Notes: generated by a model not told the origin, from the sequence alone. A stretch of DNA of 54,463 nt from Stenocarpella maydis (GCA_002270565.1 NQMI01000214.1:1-54463); one strand, 5' to 3'; positions 23,638-34,660 are shown, numbered from the stretch's first letter. A program made the numbers and translations.

Positions 23638-25063
23638 CTAGCCATAGAATTGCGACTTCTGGAAGCTGTCGGCAGTGATGTCGCCTGGCTTGCCCGCTGG
23701 CACGGGCACCTTCTCGGGTTCCGGGGCCGCGGCGGCGGCCGGCTTGTGGGGGCTCGCGACGCTACTGGTAAGCGAGTTGGCCCTGCTGCTGTCGAGCGAC
23801 GCGGTGGCCTTGATGGCCGCGACGGGCCGCCTCGCCACCTCGAGGAACGTTGACGGCAGGTATCCCATGCGGCCGTCGCGGGACCGGCAGCGCCACCAGT
23901 CGCTGGGGTTGCCGAGCGGGTCCGTCTTGCTGAGCACGGCGACGAGGTCGCCCTTCTTGACCTCGAGGTCGACGCCCTTGACCACAGCGTCGCCGCTCGC
24001 CTCGGGCGAGAAGTCCCACAGCACACGGCAGAACTCGAGCTTGGACGGGTCGATGGCCGCCGCGCCCTGCGCCTGCAGCTGCAGCTGCTGCTGCCGCCGG
24101 CGCTCCTCCTCCTCGTGCGACGCCGCCATCGACCGGATCATCTTGGTCATGAGGTACGGCAGGCCGAAGGCGAACAGGAGGAAGAAGATGAGCGGCTTCC
24201 GGCTCGGCTTCGCCGGCGATGAGTGGGACCCGTCCGCCGCCGCGTGCCGGCCCTCGAACCGCGCGAACGACGCCGGCGTGAGCGACATGGCGTCGGCGGG
24301 TGGCGGCCGCCCCGTGATCTTGGCGACTAGCGTCCTGATCCAGCGCATTATCGTGTATATGCCGAGCACGTGGCCCAGGGTGTCGCGGAGGTTCCCGAAC
24401 TGCTCTGCCACAGCAACGACGGCTGTATCGACAAGACGTCAGCGCCTGCTATTCCGATGCTGATAAGTTCCTAGTTAGAAGGGGAAGTGGCGTACCGTAG
24501 AAGCTAGAATGTGTGGTCATGTATGTGCTCTCGAGCATCTGTGCAAAGCCACCAAACGCGCCCACAATGCCCTCCAGGACTTGGAAGGTCGCCTGCGTGC
24601 TCTGGTTGACCCTGTTGGTCAGGCTGTCCGGGTTGTTTGGGTCCTGCATGCCGCCCATGCCATATCCTCCCATGCCACCGTATCCTCCCATCGAGCGATA
24701 GCCGCCGTAGCCACCGTACATGCCACCGCCGTAGCCTCCCATTCCTCCATATGCTCCATAACCACCCATACCACCCATACCACCGTAGGGCGAGGCGTAG
24801 GAGGAGTAGCTGGACCCATAGCCGCCCGCACCATATGATCCGTAGCCGGTGGACCCCATCCTGCTATATGCGGCGGCGTTCTGGTTGACGGATGCCGTCA
24901 GTGACTCGGGTCGCGGTGGTATGGCGGGAGAAGCAGCAGATGTCGCCGAAGAAGATGTGGTATTAGTAGGGGTGGCGGCGGAGGTGGAAACGGCGGGTGT
25001 GGCTGCTGGTGCTGCTGGTACTGCTACGCCTGGACGCTCCCACGGCTTTGGAGGCGAGGCCAT
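23638..25063 (-). CDS. PEX13: peroxisomal membrane protein Pex13 (peroxin-13)
   Basis: Two exons (25063-24496, 24422-23638) sum to 1353 nt, 450 codons plus stop. The N-terminus MASPPKPWERPG contains the PKPWE motif conserved at the start of Pex13. Residues about 75-145 are a Gly/Tyr/Met-rich YGGMGGYG-type tract, of the kind shown for Pex13 to form a cohesive phase in the peroxisomal import pore. A hydrophobic segment lies at about 267-282 (IFFLLFAFGLPYLM). An SH3 domain follows at about 319-387 (CRVLWDFSPE, KKGDLVAVL, WWRCRSRDGRMGYLPSTFLEV) and should bind Pex14 and Pex5. Pex13 docks cargo-loaded Pex5 at the peroxisomal membrane. Confidence 0.96.
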
Positions 25064-25940
25064 AACGAGTAATGCAGGCGGGAGAGCGCTGGGCTGCAGG
25101 GGAAAAAAAGTTCGCCGTGTGTCGGGCCTGACGGCGGGAGCGTAAGGTTGGAGGGTGCGCAAGGATTACACTGGACCGAGGGGAGAATGCGGAGGATAGT
25201 GGGCCAGGGTGTGTTGTTCCTCGTGCCGCTCGGTCGACGTTGTTGGTCGGCGTGGTGCTTGTCGTCTTTTGTCCTGTCCGGTGGGGCCACGAGAGGCGCG
25301 AGACTGAGGAAAAGTCAGGCCTCGATCATTTCCAAGGATGCAGCCGCAGTCACTCAGGACAGGGTGGTCGATGCCTGGTGTGGTGGAAGATGGCAGTGCC
25401 AGAGTCCGACAGCTTGCAAAAAGGATGATGTTACGTCGAAAAGCCCAGGCCTGCGCCGGCCTGTGACCGGCCGGCCCTCTTGGCCATGCCTCGGCTCATT
25501 CCCCAACGTTGGCTTTGCCGAGCCGCTGGTAGTAAGGTGGCCCGCAGTTCAACCTGGAGGGTCCAGCTTACCTCAGCAAGAAACAGGCCATTCCCATTTC
25601 AAGCAAATAAATAAATAATAATAAACGCTCACTTGTCTGGCGCTTTTTATTGCTACAGGTCGTGACGGATGAGTGACTTGCAACTCTCCAGGGCTTCAGC
25701 TCTCCTGCCGGCCGTCTTCTCCTTGATTCTTTTCTCGGGTCACTCTGGTGCGCAGTCACTGCCTGGGGCCGACCGATTTGAGTGTCCTGTCTCGACTGCG
25801 AAAAAGAAAGCACGGCTCGCTGATGCCAGCTCACTTTACCTAAGAAGTTATGGTCTGTCTGCCCAGTGACAGGATGAAATAGGTTCAAATCTACGTTGTC
25901 TCATTAATACAGCCCGCGCTGCGCTCTAGAAAATGCACTA
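25064..25940. other. intergenic region
   Basis: Promoter of PEX13 (minus) on the left and the 3' flank of L-arabinitol 4-dehydrogenase (minus) on the right. Nothing else can be supported. Confidence 0.6.
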
Positions 25941-27263
25941 CTAATCCAGGCTCTGGATGATGACCTTGATGGCGCCCGTCTTGGGGTCGGCGGACGTGTT
26001 GAAGGCCTTGAGGGCGTCCTCGAGCGGGAACTTGTGCGTGACGAGCTTGGACAGGTCGACGACGCCGTTCTCGATGAGGCGGATGGCGCGCGGCCACGTG
26101 TTGGAGTAGCGGTACTGCAGCTGGATGTCGACCTCGCGCACGCTGGCGCGCATGAACTCGATGTTGATCTGGTTGCGGCCCACGCCGATGATGAAGACCT
26201 TGCCGCCAAACTTGCTCGCCCAGATGGCGGCGTTGATGCTGCTCTCCACGCCCGTGCACTCGATGGCCACCGCCGGCTCGATGCCGCCAAACGCCTCGAC
26301 GATGGCCCTGGCGGAGTCCTCGGCCGACTGCCGCTCCACCTTGTGCGTCCTGACGCCCGGGCAAAAGTCGCGCGCAAAGGCCAGGCGGCCCTCGTCGATG
26401 TCGGTGATGACGATGGGGCACGCGCCCGCCGCCTTGGCCACGGCCAGGCTGATGAGCCCGATGGGGCCCGCGCCGCAGATGAGCACGGGGTCGCCCACCG
26501 TGATTTGCGCGCGCTTGATACCCGCCAGCGCCACGCTCAGCGGCTCCAGCATCGCCCCGTTCTCCCACGACATGTTGCCGATCTTGTGGCACCACGCCGC
26601 CGGGTGGTTGACGTAGCGCCGCAGCAGGCCCGGCACCGGCGGCGTCGACAGGAAGTCCACCTTGTCGCACCCGTTGTACCGCCCCGTCAGGCACGGCTCG
26701 CACTCGTTGCAGATCACCTGCGGCTCCACCGCCACCCGGTCGCCCACCTTGAGGCTCGTCACGCTCGGGTGCACCGCGATGACCTCGCCCGCCGACTCGT
26801 GGCCCAGGATGTGGTCGCCGCCCACGATCATGGGGCCGATGCAGCCATGGTGCCAGAAGTGTATGTCGGACCTGTGTGTCGCCGAGTACCGCATCGTCAG
26901 CAATTGCGCGCTCTCATCTCTCTCAGGCACACAACCCTGTCGACCCTCCTCTTTGTGCCGTGCCACCTTGTGTGTCCGGTATAGTGTGCCTCGCATGATT
27001 TCGCGAATAACTCGCCATCAAGAATTGTATTCACGCTCGATCCGAGTGACGTACCCGCAGATTCCGGTGCTCCTGATAGCCACCGTGACCTGTCCCGGCT
27101 TCAAGTTGTCGCCCTTCTGCACGCTCTCCAGCGTCGGCTCGGCCTCGTTTATCCACAAATCGTGAGCTGGGTTGGTGTAGACGCCGATGTTGGGCTTGGA
27201 AGCCATGACGCTGGTGTGGCCGTTTTGTGACGCGGCTCCGTTCTCTACTGCCGAGGGGCTCAT
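25941..27263 (-). CDS. L-arabinitol 4-dehydrogenase
   Basis: Two exons (27263-27055, 26871-25941) sum to 1140 nt, 379 codons plus stop. The join reads [19 protein letters not shown], an almost exact match to what I remember of fungal L-arabinitol 4-dehydrogenases (lad1/ladA). It is a zinc-dependent medium-chain dehydrogenase that oxidises L-arabinitol to L-xylulose with NAD+ in the fungal L-arabinose pathway. Visible features are GHESAGEV (zinc region), structural-zinc-type cysteines in [15 protein letters not shown], the Rossmann GAGPIG, and ITDIDEGR, the Asp-type end that favours NAD+. The start at 27263 gives an N-terminus about 20 residues longer than the conserved [15 protein letters not shown]; the Met at 27206 (MASKPN) is an alternative. 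Xylitol and sorbitol dehydrogenases are relatives, but residue patterns favour arabinitol. Confidence 0.93.
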
Positions 27264-29894
27264 TTGGGCAGGTGGATGGGTGGTACGTAGGAGACAAGAA
27301 GGCAAAAGAAGAAGAAATATGGACTCGACGAACGAGCGGCCTGACGGATCCCAGGACTGTCCCGGGACAACCCAAACTGGGTTGAATATGAGCAAAGGTG
27401 GGGCAGAAAGTCGGCAGAAGAGGTGGCACCCAAGTGTGCTAAGGTCGACTGTCAACTTGCAAAGGCGCGACAGACACAGCAACAGCTTCCCGGTTATTGC
27501 GGCTGGGACAGCACACGTAGAACGATCTCTCCAGGCAGCAGAGATCGTCAGGACCCGCACGCATATCACGGGGGCGTGGGAGGTTTTATAGCAAAGGAGA
27601 CAGAGCCAACACGGGGACGGGACGCGCACTCCAGAAGCGAGCTATATTATCCGTTACCCACGACGATAGTCGCATTCGTCGCATTTGTCGCACACACAAA
27701 AGGGACCGACCGAGCCGCTATCGCCGTCACCATGTTTCTAGGTCCAGACCCGGATTCACTTGAGGACGGGTGGGCTAGTCAGCTATCCCAGCCAGTCAGT
27801 ATTGAGATAACCGCCACATATTAATAAGTCAGTCTAGTCGCGATGTGGCCGTTGCTGGGCCAGACCCTCGACTCGAGAGGAGCCGACCACCAACAACGCA
27901 CATATGCGAATTAGCCGCGAAGCTAGTTGTGCGACAGTATATCCAGGTGGGGATGGCGAAAGCGGCCCTCTTTCGAGGAGTCGTCCACCTCGGCGGCTTC
28001 AACCCCGACCGATGATCTCATTCTCCCGCGCCAATCACCACGTCTGCCCCGGCTTTTTCCCTCCCACTTCCGACGGGACCCGCCAAGAGGGGGGGAGCAA
28101 CCAAGAGACCAAGCTTGTCTCTTGCTGCCCCAGGCCTTGTTCAACGAGGCAATGTCGGGCCGAACAAGACCTTGGACCCCTGAAAGACTCAAAGAGGCGG
28201 ACCCTGGATCCCATCATTATTAGCGGAGTATAGATCCCAGAGAAAAAGATTAAAAGGTGAGCTCTCTGCCGCTCTGGGTCTCACAATGCGAGAGGCGCCC
28301 CGACGGACCCACTCCCAAGGTGAGCATAATCCGCATTGGCAACGTCCTCGCTCACCAATCTCCGCTACTGAAGACGCGCAAACCGTCTGCCGCGGATAGT
28401 AGTAGACGCACGAGGTCAATCGGACCCTGTCACCCTCCTGGGCAAAAGATGGGGGCCAGGCATTTAACATTGGTGGCCGAGCTCTCCCCGTCCTTCATCC
28501 TCCTTCCAAATGAAGACGACGTCGTCGCCGGCGCCGTCCGTGGTGGTGGTCGCAGTCGGCCTCATCAGTGCACGAAACCCACAGAGAACGTCCCCTCCTC
28601 CCAAAGGCAGGCTCAAATATTTCGCACCAATTGGCTGGACTCCGGGCTCATGGTGCCACGATGTGTCAGATCTTCCATGTGACCAGCTTGTTGCAGCACG
28701 CAGGGATCCTGCTATGCATGTACGAAGAATGACTTACATATAGGATGTAGATACCCGTTAGATGCACCTGGGTGCTAAGGTTGACCCACATCGCCCACCA
28801 CTTGATTAGATTGCTCGGCCACGCGTTGCAGGTTGTGTTACTTGAGCTTTGTAGCTGCGGCCTATGCCGAGAGTTGTCTTCTTAGAAAATATCCGAGTGC
28901 AGGCAATTTTTTGTTTTGGCAACCTTGGAAACCAATCATCTTGTGAGTCTTTGGTCTACTTAAGTGCACTTCCTTAGAATATGAAAGTCTCTGTGGGAGA
29001 GCACTTGAGCAAAATTACCAACAGTTGCCAGAACCACTGAAAAGCTGCCCATTGTTCTACATAGAAAAAAAGGGTGTATATTGATATGATCCTATAGGTT
29101 GCTCAGAAGCTACTTAAGTAAGGATCTGCCGCTGATTATGCCTCTAGGGACTCTCCGATCACTTGTTCTATAATGCGATATCTTTGCTGTTGTGTGTTAA
29201 CATGCTTAAGGAACCCGTAGTCTGTAAGGTATAGATTGCGATAAGTTCTCCAATGTTCCTGTGGTAACCTTGATCCAGACTATATGTACTCTCAACTGGT
29301 ACCTCCTGGTTGATCCGTATGGCCTATTGCTATAAGTTATGTTATAGTTGTTGAAAAGCTGTAGAAGCTAGCTCCGTAGGCTTTTATGTTGCTACGGTCC
29401 ATTACGCGTAAGCCTTACGCCATGTTACTGTCTCTTCTTTTTAACACCATCAGGATAGCCCATCTGGTAAATCACGTCTAGTGACACTAGGCAAGTTAAG
29501 TTAAACCTCCCACAACTAGTTGTGGGAATATATGATGTAAAGATTAGATACCCACAAGGTAAGGGTTAAGAGCCCGTGGCTCAGCATTTGTAGTTGAAGT
29601 CGACGGCGAGTGAATGCCAGGTAAGTCGAGTCCCGGATTCCACTGATGTAAGTACAGCCAGACATAGAAACCTAGGTACCTAGCCCATACCGCTGCGCCG
29701 GCATTTGCACGTGGCTTTCTCCAGTAAGCACCAAAAGAAACATCACCATTATGAGATGAGGTCTCGCAGTTGAAACAACCGATAGCTTGCGAAGACAGTT
29801 AAAATGCGCCAATTCCATAACGGACGACTGATACTATAATCTAACTTATGTGCATGTTGTTCCAACAACCCCCAAGTGTCTCGCCAAAGCAAGT
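27264..29894. other. 2.6-kb gene-free stretch, turning AT-rich
   Basis: The left part (to about 28.7 kb) is GC-rich and includes the promoter of the arabinitol dehydrogenase gene. From about 28.8 kb composition shifts towards AT, open frames become very short, and no gene is recognisable. This looks like the border between core and accessory DNA. A peptide-like minus-strand stretch near 29.1-29.35 kb is broken by stops and may be an old element, but I cannot name it. Confidence 0.5.
29509..29526. repeat. 18-bp perfect palindrome
   Basis: CCCACAACTAGTTGTGGG is a perfect inverted repeat in the gene-free stretch. CTAGTGACACTAG, a smaller palindrome, lies 30 bp upstream. They could be remnants of transposon ends or a hairpin; neither is established. 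Confidence 0.6.
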
Positions 29895-31028
29895 TTAATT
29901 CGGGGTAAGCTTCATGAGCCGGCCGTTTTGACCATCCTCGATCACCCAGATGGCGCCGTCCTTGTCCTCCCGGACACCGCGCATGCGCTTACCCATTGAG
30001 ATGCGCGCAGCTTCTTTCGCCGTGTCACCAGTGATGGTCACGCGCACGAGTGCTTGTGAGGTGGTACCAGTGATGATGGCATTGCCCTTCCAGCTGGAGA
30101 ACAAATCACCTTTGTAGATGATAAGGCTGGTTGGCGAGATTACGGGGACCCAGAAGGCCTTGGGCGCGGCAATGTCGGGGCGCGTGCTGTGCTTGGGGAT
30201 CGCCCTGCCGTCGTAATGGCTGCCCTCCGACACGAGCGGCCAGCCGTAGTTGGCGCCCGGCTGGATCAGGTTGAGCTCGTCGCCGCCCATGGGCCCCATC
30301 TCGACCTCCCAGAGGCGTCCCTGGGCGTCCCAGTCGATGCCCAGAGGGTTGCGGTGGCCCAGCGACCAGATCTGCGCCTGGATGGCGCCCTGGCTGGCGA
30401 ACGGGTTGCCCGCGAAGGCGGTGCCGTTGTCATACAGCTTGACCACCTTGCCGAGGTTGGAGGTCATGTCCTGGGCTGGGGTCATCTGGTTGATCTCCCC
30501 TGACGAGATCCACAGCGCGCCATCGGGGCCGAAGAGCAGGCGGCAGGCGAACTGGAGTCCTCCAATGGCCCTCTGAGAGTGGCGCCAGATGACCTCGAGG
30601 CCCGACAGCGCGCCGCCGCCGTTGGCGTCCAGAGTCAGCTTGGCCCGCGCGACTGCGCCGCCCGCTCCTCCAGCCGCCCCGCCGGAGCCGCTCTCGGCGT
30701 AGCTGATATACACAATACTGTTATTGGCGTAGTTGGGGTGCAAGGCGACGTCATGGAGACCGCCCTGGCCCCCGTAGGCCACGGCGGGCACACCTGTGAT
30801 GGTGCCCTTGGACTTGGTGGTCGGGTTGACGAGGCGCATGTTGCCACGTCTTTCGTTGACCAGGATGCGATTGTCCGGCAGGAAGGCGAATGCCCATGGC
30901 TCGGCGTGGTCGGTGATGACTGTCGACTTGAATGGCTGCTGGCGAGTGTCCAGCTGTTGCGATGGGACGGCCAGAGCACTGGTCACCAATGCCAGAGCGT
31001 AGCTAACAGAAAGCCCGAGATGCATCAT
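29895..31028 (-). CDS. secreted PQQ-dependent aldose/sorbosone-type sugar dehydrogenase
   Basis: A single intronless frame of 377 codons. Residues 1-20 form a signal peptide (hydrophobic LSVSYALALVTSALAVP). The mature part is the six-bladed propeller of the glucose/sorbosone dehydrogenase family: PWAFAFLPDNRILVNER, QGGLHDVALHPNY with the likely catalytic His, the GHRNPLGIDWD strand with the conserved Arg, GGDELNLIQPGANYGWP (calcium/PQQ region) and a closing GAIWVIEDGQNGRLMKL. Length matches bacterial soluble aldose sugar dehydrogenases (YliI/Asd, about 370 residues) better than the larger fungal AA12 enzymes. PQQ must be scavenged, as fungi are not known to make it. Lack of introns plus bacterial-like length suggest possible transfer from bacteria. 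Confidence 0.87.
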   Translation of the reverse strand: MMHLGLSVSYALALVTSALAVPSQQLDTRQQPFKSTVITDHAEPWAFAFLPDNRILVNERRGNMRLVNPTTKSKGTITGVPAVAYGGQGGLHDVALHPNYANNSIVYISYAESGSGGAAGGAGGAVARAKLTLDANGGGALSGLEVIWRHSQRAIGGLQFACRLLFGPDGALWISSGEINQMTPAQDMTSNLGKVVKLYDNGTAFAGNPFASQGAIQAQIWSLGHRNPLGIDWDAQGRLWEVEMGPMGGDELNLIQPGANYGWPLVSEGSHYDGRAIPKHSTRPDIAAPKAFWVPVISPTSLIIYKGDLFSSWKGNAIITGTTSQALVRVTITGDTAKEAARISMGKRMRGVREDKDGAIWVIEDGQNGRLMKLTPN

Positions 31029-32525
31029 TTTCGGGGAGCCTTTGGTTTCCCAATATATTGTGTTTCTAGAAGACCGAGGGTTGAATATGGCTCACACAGT
31101 GCCCAGGCGTCGAAACCCTTGGGCTGTCTGTTCCCCCAAGGTATATAAGAGACGGGGAGGACCCGACTCGAGCAACCTCTTGTCCCATTTCAGGCTATTC
31201 CCGACGTTTGATAACTGGAATTATATGAGTTTAATCAGAGGATCTACATTTGATAACCGCGGTACCCGGTACCGGTAGAAACGAGTTTCTCTCTTGTCCT
31301 ATCGCCTGTCTCCCAAAAGTCTCCATATGTCGGCAGATCTGGCAAAAGCCCGGCATTGCGTTCACACCCTTAATCTGGCTCGACCTTTTTCCTATCACGA
31401 GTGCTACCGATGCCAAGATGGGGTCGTGTGCTGTAATCTTCAGACTAATCCTTTTCTCACTTGCCCCATGCGGGGTTTGTCGATCCGTCTCCCGTGCTGT
31501 CTTTGGATGTGTGATATTCTTGTTGAGCACCTGTAGACAACGTAGCCAAGCCCTTGCTACATCATGCTGTGCCCTTGATTTCGCCCGGAGCATCCTCTAA
31601 TATGGCTTGATATTTCGGCCTTGCCACTGCCGATCCTACCATGTGGCAGTTATGAGATCGGCACCTGATTCTTCCGCTTTGGAAAGGGCTATTTCATTCG
31701 AAGGGTCGGATTTCATCAATTCATCAGCTATAGGCCGCTTCGCTAAATATCTGATGTCTGGACCAGAAGTTCCCAAAATCCCAAAAGGGACGGAGCCTGC
31801 TCCTAAAACCAGAACAGAAACTTAGTAGAGGCTCCAGTAGCATATTAAGCTCATGTCCATTAAAAGCAGTTTATATCCGCCCACCTAGCTTTTCAGAATT
31901 ACTTACTTAGTTTTTAATATTAGCGCACCTAATACAAATAATAAGCATGGAGCTTATTTTGAATTTTTATACCTTTATAGCCCTTTAAATTACCTTACCC
32001 TAGAGCCCCTTTATATACCTGGAGGAAGCGCACTTTATACACCTAGAGGGAGAGCGTTTATATGCTTAGAGGAAAGGCCTTCCCACGCCCAGAGGAAGTG
32101 CCCTCTACGCGCCTAGAGGGGTTTGCCGGAGGGCCCTTGCGGAATGGCTTCCTGGGGCATGGGGAGGCTCTTCCTTTGGGTGCATAAAGTTCAAAATATA
32201 TCATTTTGTGAGAGAGACTGATGCTCCTGGGAAACGAAACCTATGCCCTCTCACCCATTATTCCCAACGGACTTGGCCTCTGTTGTATCGAACCTGGAAA
32301 GTAGCAAAGAGAACCTGATTCTCGTTTGAGATATAATCTTAGCACTTAAATAAAGCGATGCCCTGACCAAAGTCACGAGTATCCCGAGGTCTGAAATTAG
32401 CACTGCAAGGTGACCAACCTGGCCCATTATGGTCTTCCGATGAATCCAATACCACAATCTCGCCAGGTGGTGACTTGTTTCCACTCGCACAATGCATAGA
32501 TATTTTGCCTGCGGTCATTCTTTCA
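31029..32525. other. gene-poor AT-rich stretch
   Basis: The start is the promoter of the PQQ enzyme gene, with TATATAA-like sequence around 31142-31148. From 31.83 to 32.2 kb the DNA is AT-rich and holds the degenerate 23-24-bp repeats listed separately. Open frames at 31231-31600 (both strands), 31607-31825 (plus) and 32251-32490 (minus) are unrecognised and probably not genes. Confidence 0.45.
32018..32121. repeat. five degenerate 23-24-bp tandem units
   Basis: A core resembling CCTAGAGG recurs at 32018, 32042, 32065, 32088 and 32112, spaced 24, 23, 23 and 24 bp. The spacers drift from AT-rich on the left (TTTATAT) to GC-rich on the right (CTACGCG), so the array could be a repeat decaying by C-to-T mutation from one side. 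Confidence 0.7.
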
Positions 32526-33216
32526 TCAGTTATTGTAAGCCATCTCTAGCAAGTGGACCACATACCTTATTGCCTGCACGCTTTCGTTTCTCAGAAAGTC
32601 CTCTTCGAAAGCCAACTGAGTTGCGAAGCGTTGAAAAATGACAATGGTAGAGTCACAGTCTTCTTGACGATATCCCAGCACCCAGAAGCTGGCCACAATG
32701 CTTTCGTCAAGTTCCCTAAGGCTTGTAGACTCTAACCTCCTCAACAGGTCGAGCAAGCTGTCTCTCCGGACCACGCCGCCCGCAGCTCTCACTCGCTCGA
32801 TCACAACGTAGCCTTCCCCATCGCATTTTCTTAGACGACTGTCTGGGGCGGCCTGCCGCGACAGATACCCTATACCCAATGGCTCCAGATACCGCAGATC
32901 GCTCCCACGGTCAAGCAGGGACTCAGCCGCACACGCCAGCCTAAATGACTTGTACGGATCACTCGCGCGGTGAGTGACCGTGCTCGCCTCCAACTGATCG
33001 TAAACCTCAAAACCTTGCACCCAGTGGTGTGGGACAACCTCATTCTCCTTGGCGCTTCGAAACCAGGCGTACGCTCGGCACGATAATTCGTTTGCTGCTG
33101 TAGTCTTTGCAACCTCTGATAATAAAGCTAGAAACTTGACAGAAAATGAGTGCCCTTCTTACAGTCAATGGTATCAAGGTTTCTTACTCGCTCACACTTT
33201 TGCGGGGAGCTGACAT
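32526..33216 (-). CDS. protein with two ABM-like (antibiotic biosynthesis monooxygenase) dimeric-barrel domains
   Basis: Two exons are proposed: 33216-33196 (MSAPRKS) and 33134-32526, sum 630 nt, 209 codons plus stop, with a 61-nt intron (donor GTGAGC). The first domain (about residues 8-100) has the ABM pattern: FLALLSEVAKTTAANE, CRAYAWFRSAKEN, GFEVYDQLEASTVTHRASDP and LRYLEPLGIGYLSR. The second (about 115-205) repeats it: GYVVIERVRAAGG, DLLRRLESTSLRELDE, SFWVLGYRQED, VIFQRFATQLAFEEDF. Such ferredoxin-like barrels act on quinones and aromatics without cofactor, or as decarboxylases and isomerases. The gene is divergent from the CMD-like gene and shares its candidate operator at 33398, which places it in the cluster. 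Assignment rests on pattern memory; the first exon is the least certain part. Confidence 0.6.
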
Positions 33217-33397
33217 TGCTTGTAGGGCAAATGACATACATGTTTGATATCTCAGGAACTAGGTACAATATCCTATGAGAGGTCACAGAGAAAGAAAAAT
33301 AAGATTTTCAGCCTCACGGAGAGGGTATCTTTGTTGGAATTCCTTTTCCAGTCTCTCCGGCACCATGGTCGTCAGAAATGGCGGGGGTGCCGGCACT

Positions 33398-33413
33398 CGG
33401 ATACCAATGTCCG
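33398..33413. promoter_or_regulatory. candidate cluster operator, CGG-N10-CCG variant
   Basis: CGGATACCAATGTCCG keeps both CGG and CCG triplets, the spacing of 10 and the right half ATGTCCG of the cluster motif; the left half differs. It lies 232 bp before the CMD-like start (33646) and 181 bp before the proposed ABM-protein start (33216). Confidence 0.55.
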
Positions 33414-33645
33414 GGTAGGCTCTGCGCGGCTTGCGACTCCTCCTTAACTTGCGAGATCCATTCCATTGCCTAATTCCCCTCGTGCATCTAGTCTCTTCAT
33501 TCAAGAGCGTTGCTCCTTGTAATATACTGATTCTTCGTGCCCAAAACTCATAATTTAGCTTATTTGTGTATTATTACACAAAGCCATCGATTTACGATAG
33601 CCTTGAGAAATCGAAGTCGCGCTTGGAAGTAACAAATAGAACAGG

Positions 33646-34590
33646 ATGGCAGAGACAGCCATGCTCGACGACAGCTTCTTTGAGAGGATCGACGCACTCT
33701 CAAACACAGACGAGAAGATACGATGGTACTACTGCATCATCGTCAACCTTGCTGCCTTGAATTATCCCGAGGTCGTACCAAGTGTCTACGGCCGCCTATC
33801 GAAACAAGTAATGTCGTCACTGGCTCATGATGCCCAATTCAAAACTGCACAGAAGCTTAGAGAAGCCCTGATTAAAAGCTGTGGGATTATGGGAGCCGCC
33901 AAGGTGTGCACTTTCCAACCTAGCATCCACACTGAGGTCAACTGGTCTATTTCAATCAAGCGGCGAATGTAGCACCGCTGACATCATGATGTTAGACGGG
34001 CACAGCCCTCCGGCTTCTCGGAAAACAGATCCCTAGAGAGTTGAGGGATCCAGTTCCGCATCGGTAAGCAGAGATAAAGTTTATATTAGTATGGCTTATG
34101 CGTGTCGCCGCAAATGAACTAACAATCCAATTACCTGTCACGCGGGATAGTGCTAAAGAAGATCAAGCCACAGCATCCGAGCGCGGCCATGCTTTCCACA
34201 AGAGGATTTACGGTCGCAACCCAGAGTTCGACTACAATGCCAGTGGAGAAGCCAGCCCGGATTATGCCTTTGTCGTTCGAGGTACGCTGGATTTGACTCT
34301 AAACTCGTGACGACCTGCTGACAGTCTATGGGATTGCAGACCTGTTATATGGCCGAGTTTTCTCATATGACGGCATACTGAATGACTTGGAGACAGGATT
34401 TGTGATAGTCTCCGCTCTCATTGGGATAGACTGCCAGAATCAGCTTCGTCATCACATGAAGGGTGCTTTGTACAATGGGGCAACGAGGGAAGACCTCCAG
34501 GAACTATATGATGTCTTGCTGGACTTGGCTCAGAGGCTAGGGGTCAAGTTTCGAAGCGAGAAACGCGAGATTCCAAGTATAGATGAATGA
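33646..34590 (+). CDS. carboxymuconolactone decarboxylase (CMD/AhpD-like) family protein
   Basis: Four exons (33646-33903, 33996-34063, 34151-34281, 34325-34590) sum to 723 nt, 240 codons plus stop. The third exon is preceded by a GAACTAACA branch site. Homologues I recall share DDSFFERIDAL, KIRWYYCIIVNLAALNYPEVVP, ALIKSCGIMGAAK, ASPDYAFVVR and CQNQLRHHMKGALYNGATRE. The last block is the CMD active region, with one Cys (about 189) and His195-His196 but no CxxC pair, so it is not an AhpD-type peroxidase reductase by motif. In bacteria CMD acts in the beta-ketoadipate pathway; in fungi such proteins often occur in metabolic clusters with unknown reactions. It converges with the hydrolase gene, the two stop codons only 70 bp apart. 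Confidence 0.86.
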
Positions 34591-34660
34591 GTAAATGAAT
34601 ACTCCTGAAAACCGGGCGTGTTCTCACAAATTACTATGCTATTAGGTAAAAAGAAGGCAG

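Noticed and set aside
25861..25900. GGTTCAAATC near 25881, resembling a tRNA B box
   Set aside because: No A box or cloverleaf can be folded around it; no tRNA genes were found in the window.
26034..26984. 316-codon plus-strand open frame with His/Asp/Ala-rich composition
   Set aside because: Antisense shadow of the L-arabinitol 4-dehydrogenase gene.
31258..31276. CGGTACCCGGTACCG, another CGG...CCG palindrome upstream of the PQQ enzyme
   Set aside because: The spacer is 9 rather than 10 bp and its sequence is unrelated to the cluster motif, so it was not counted as an operator.
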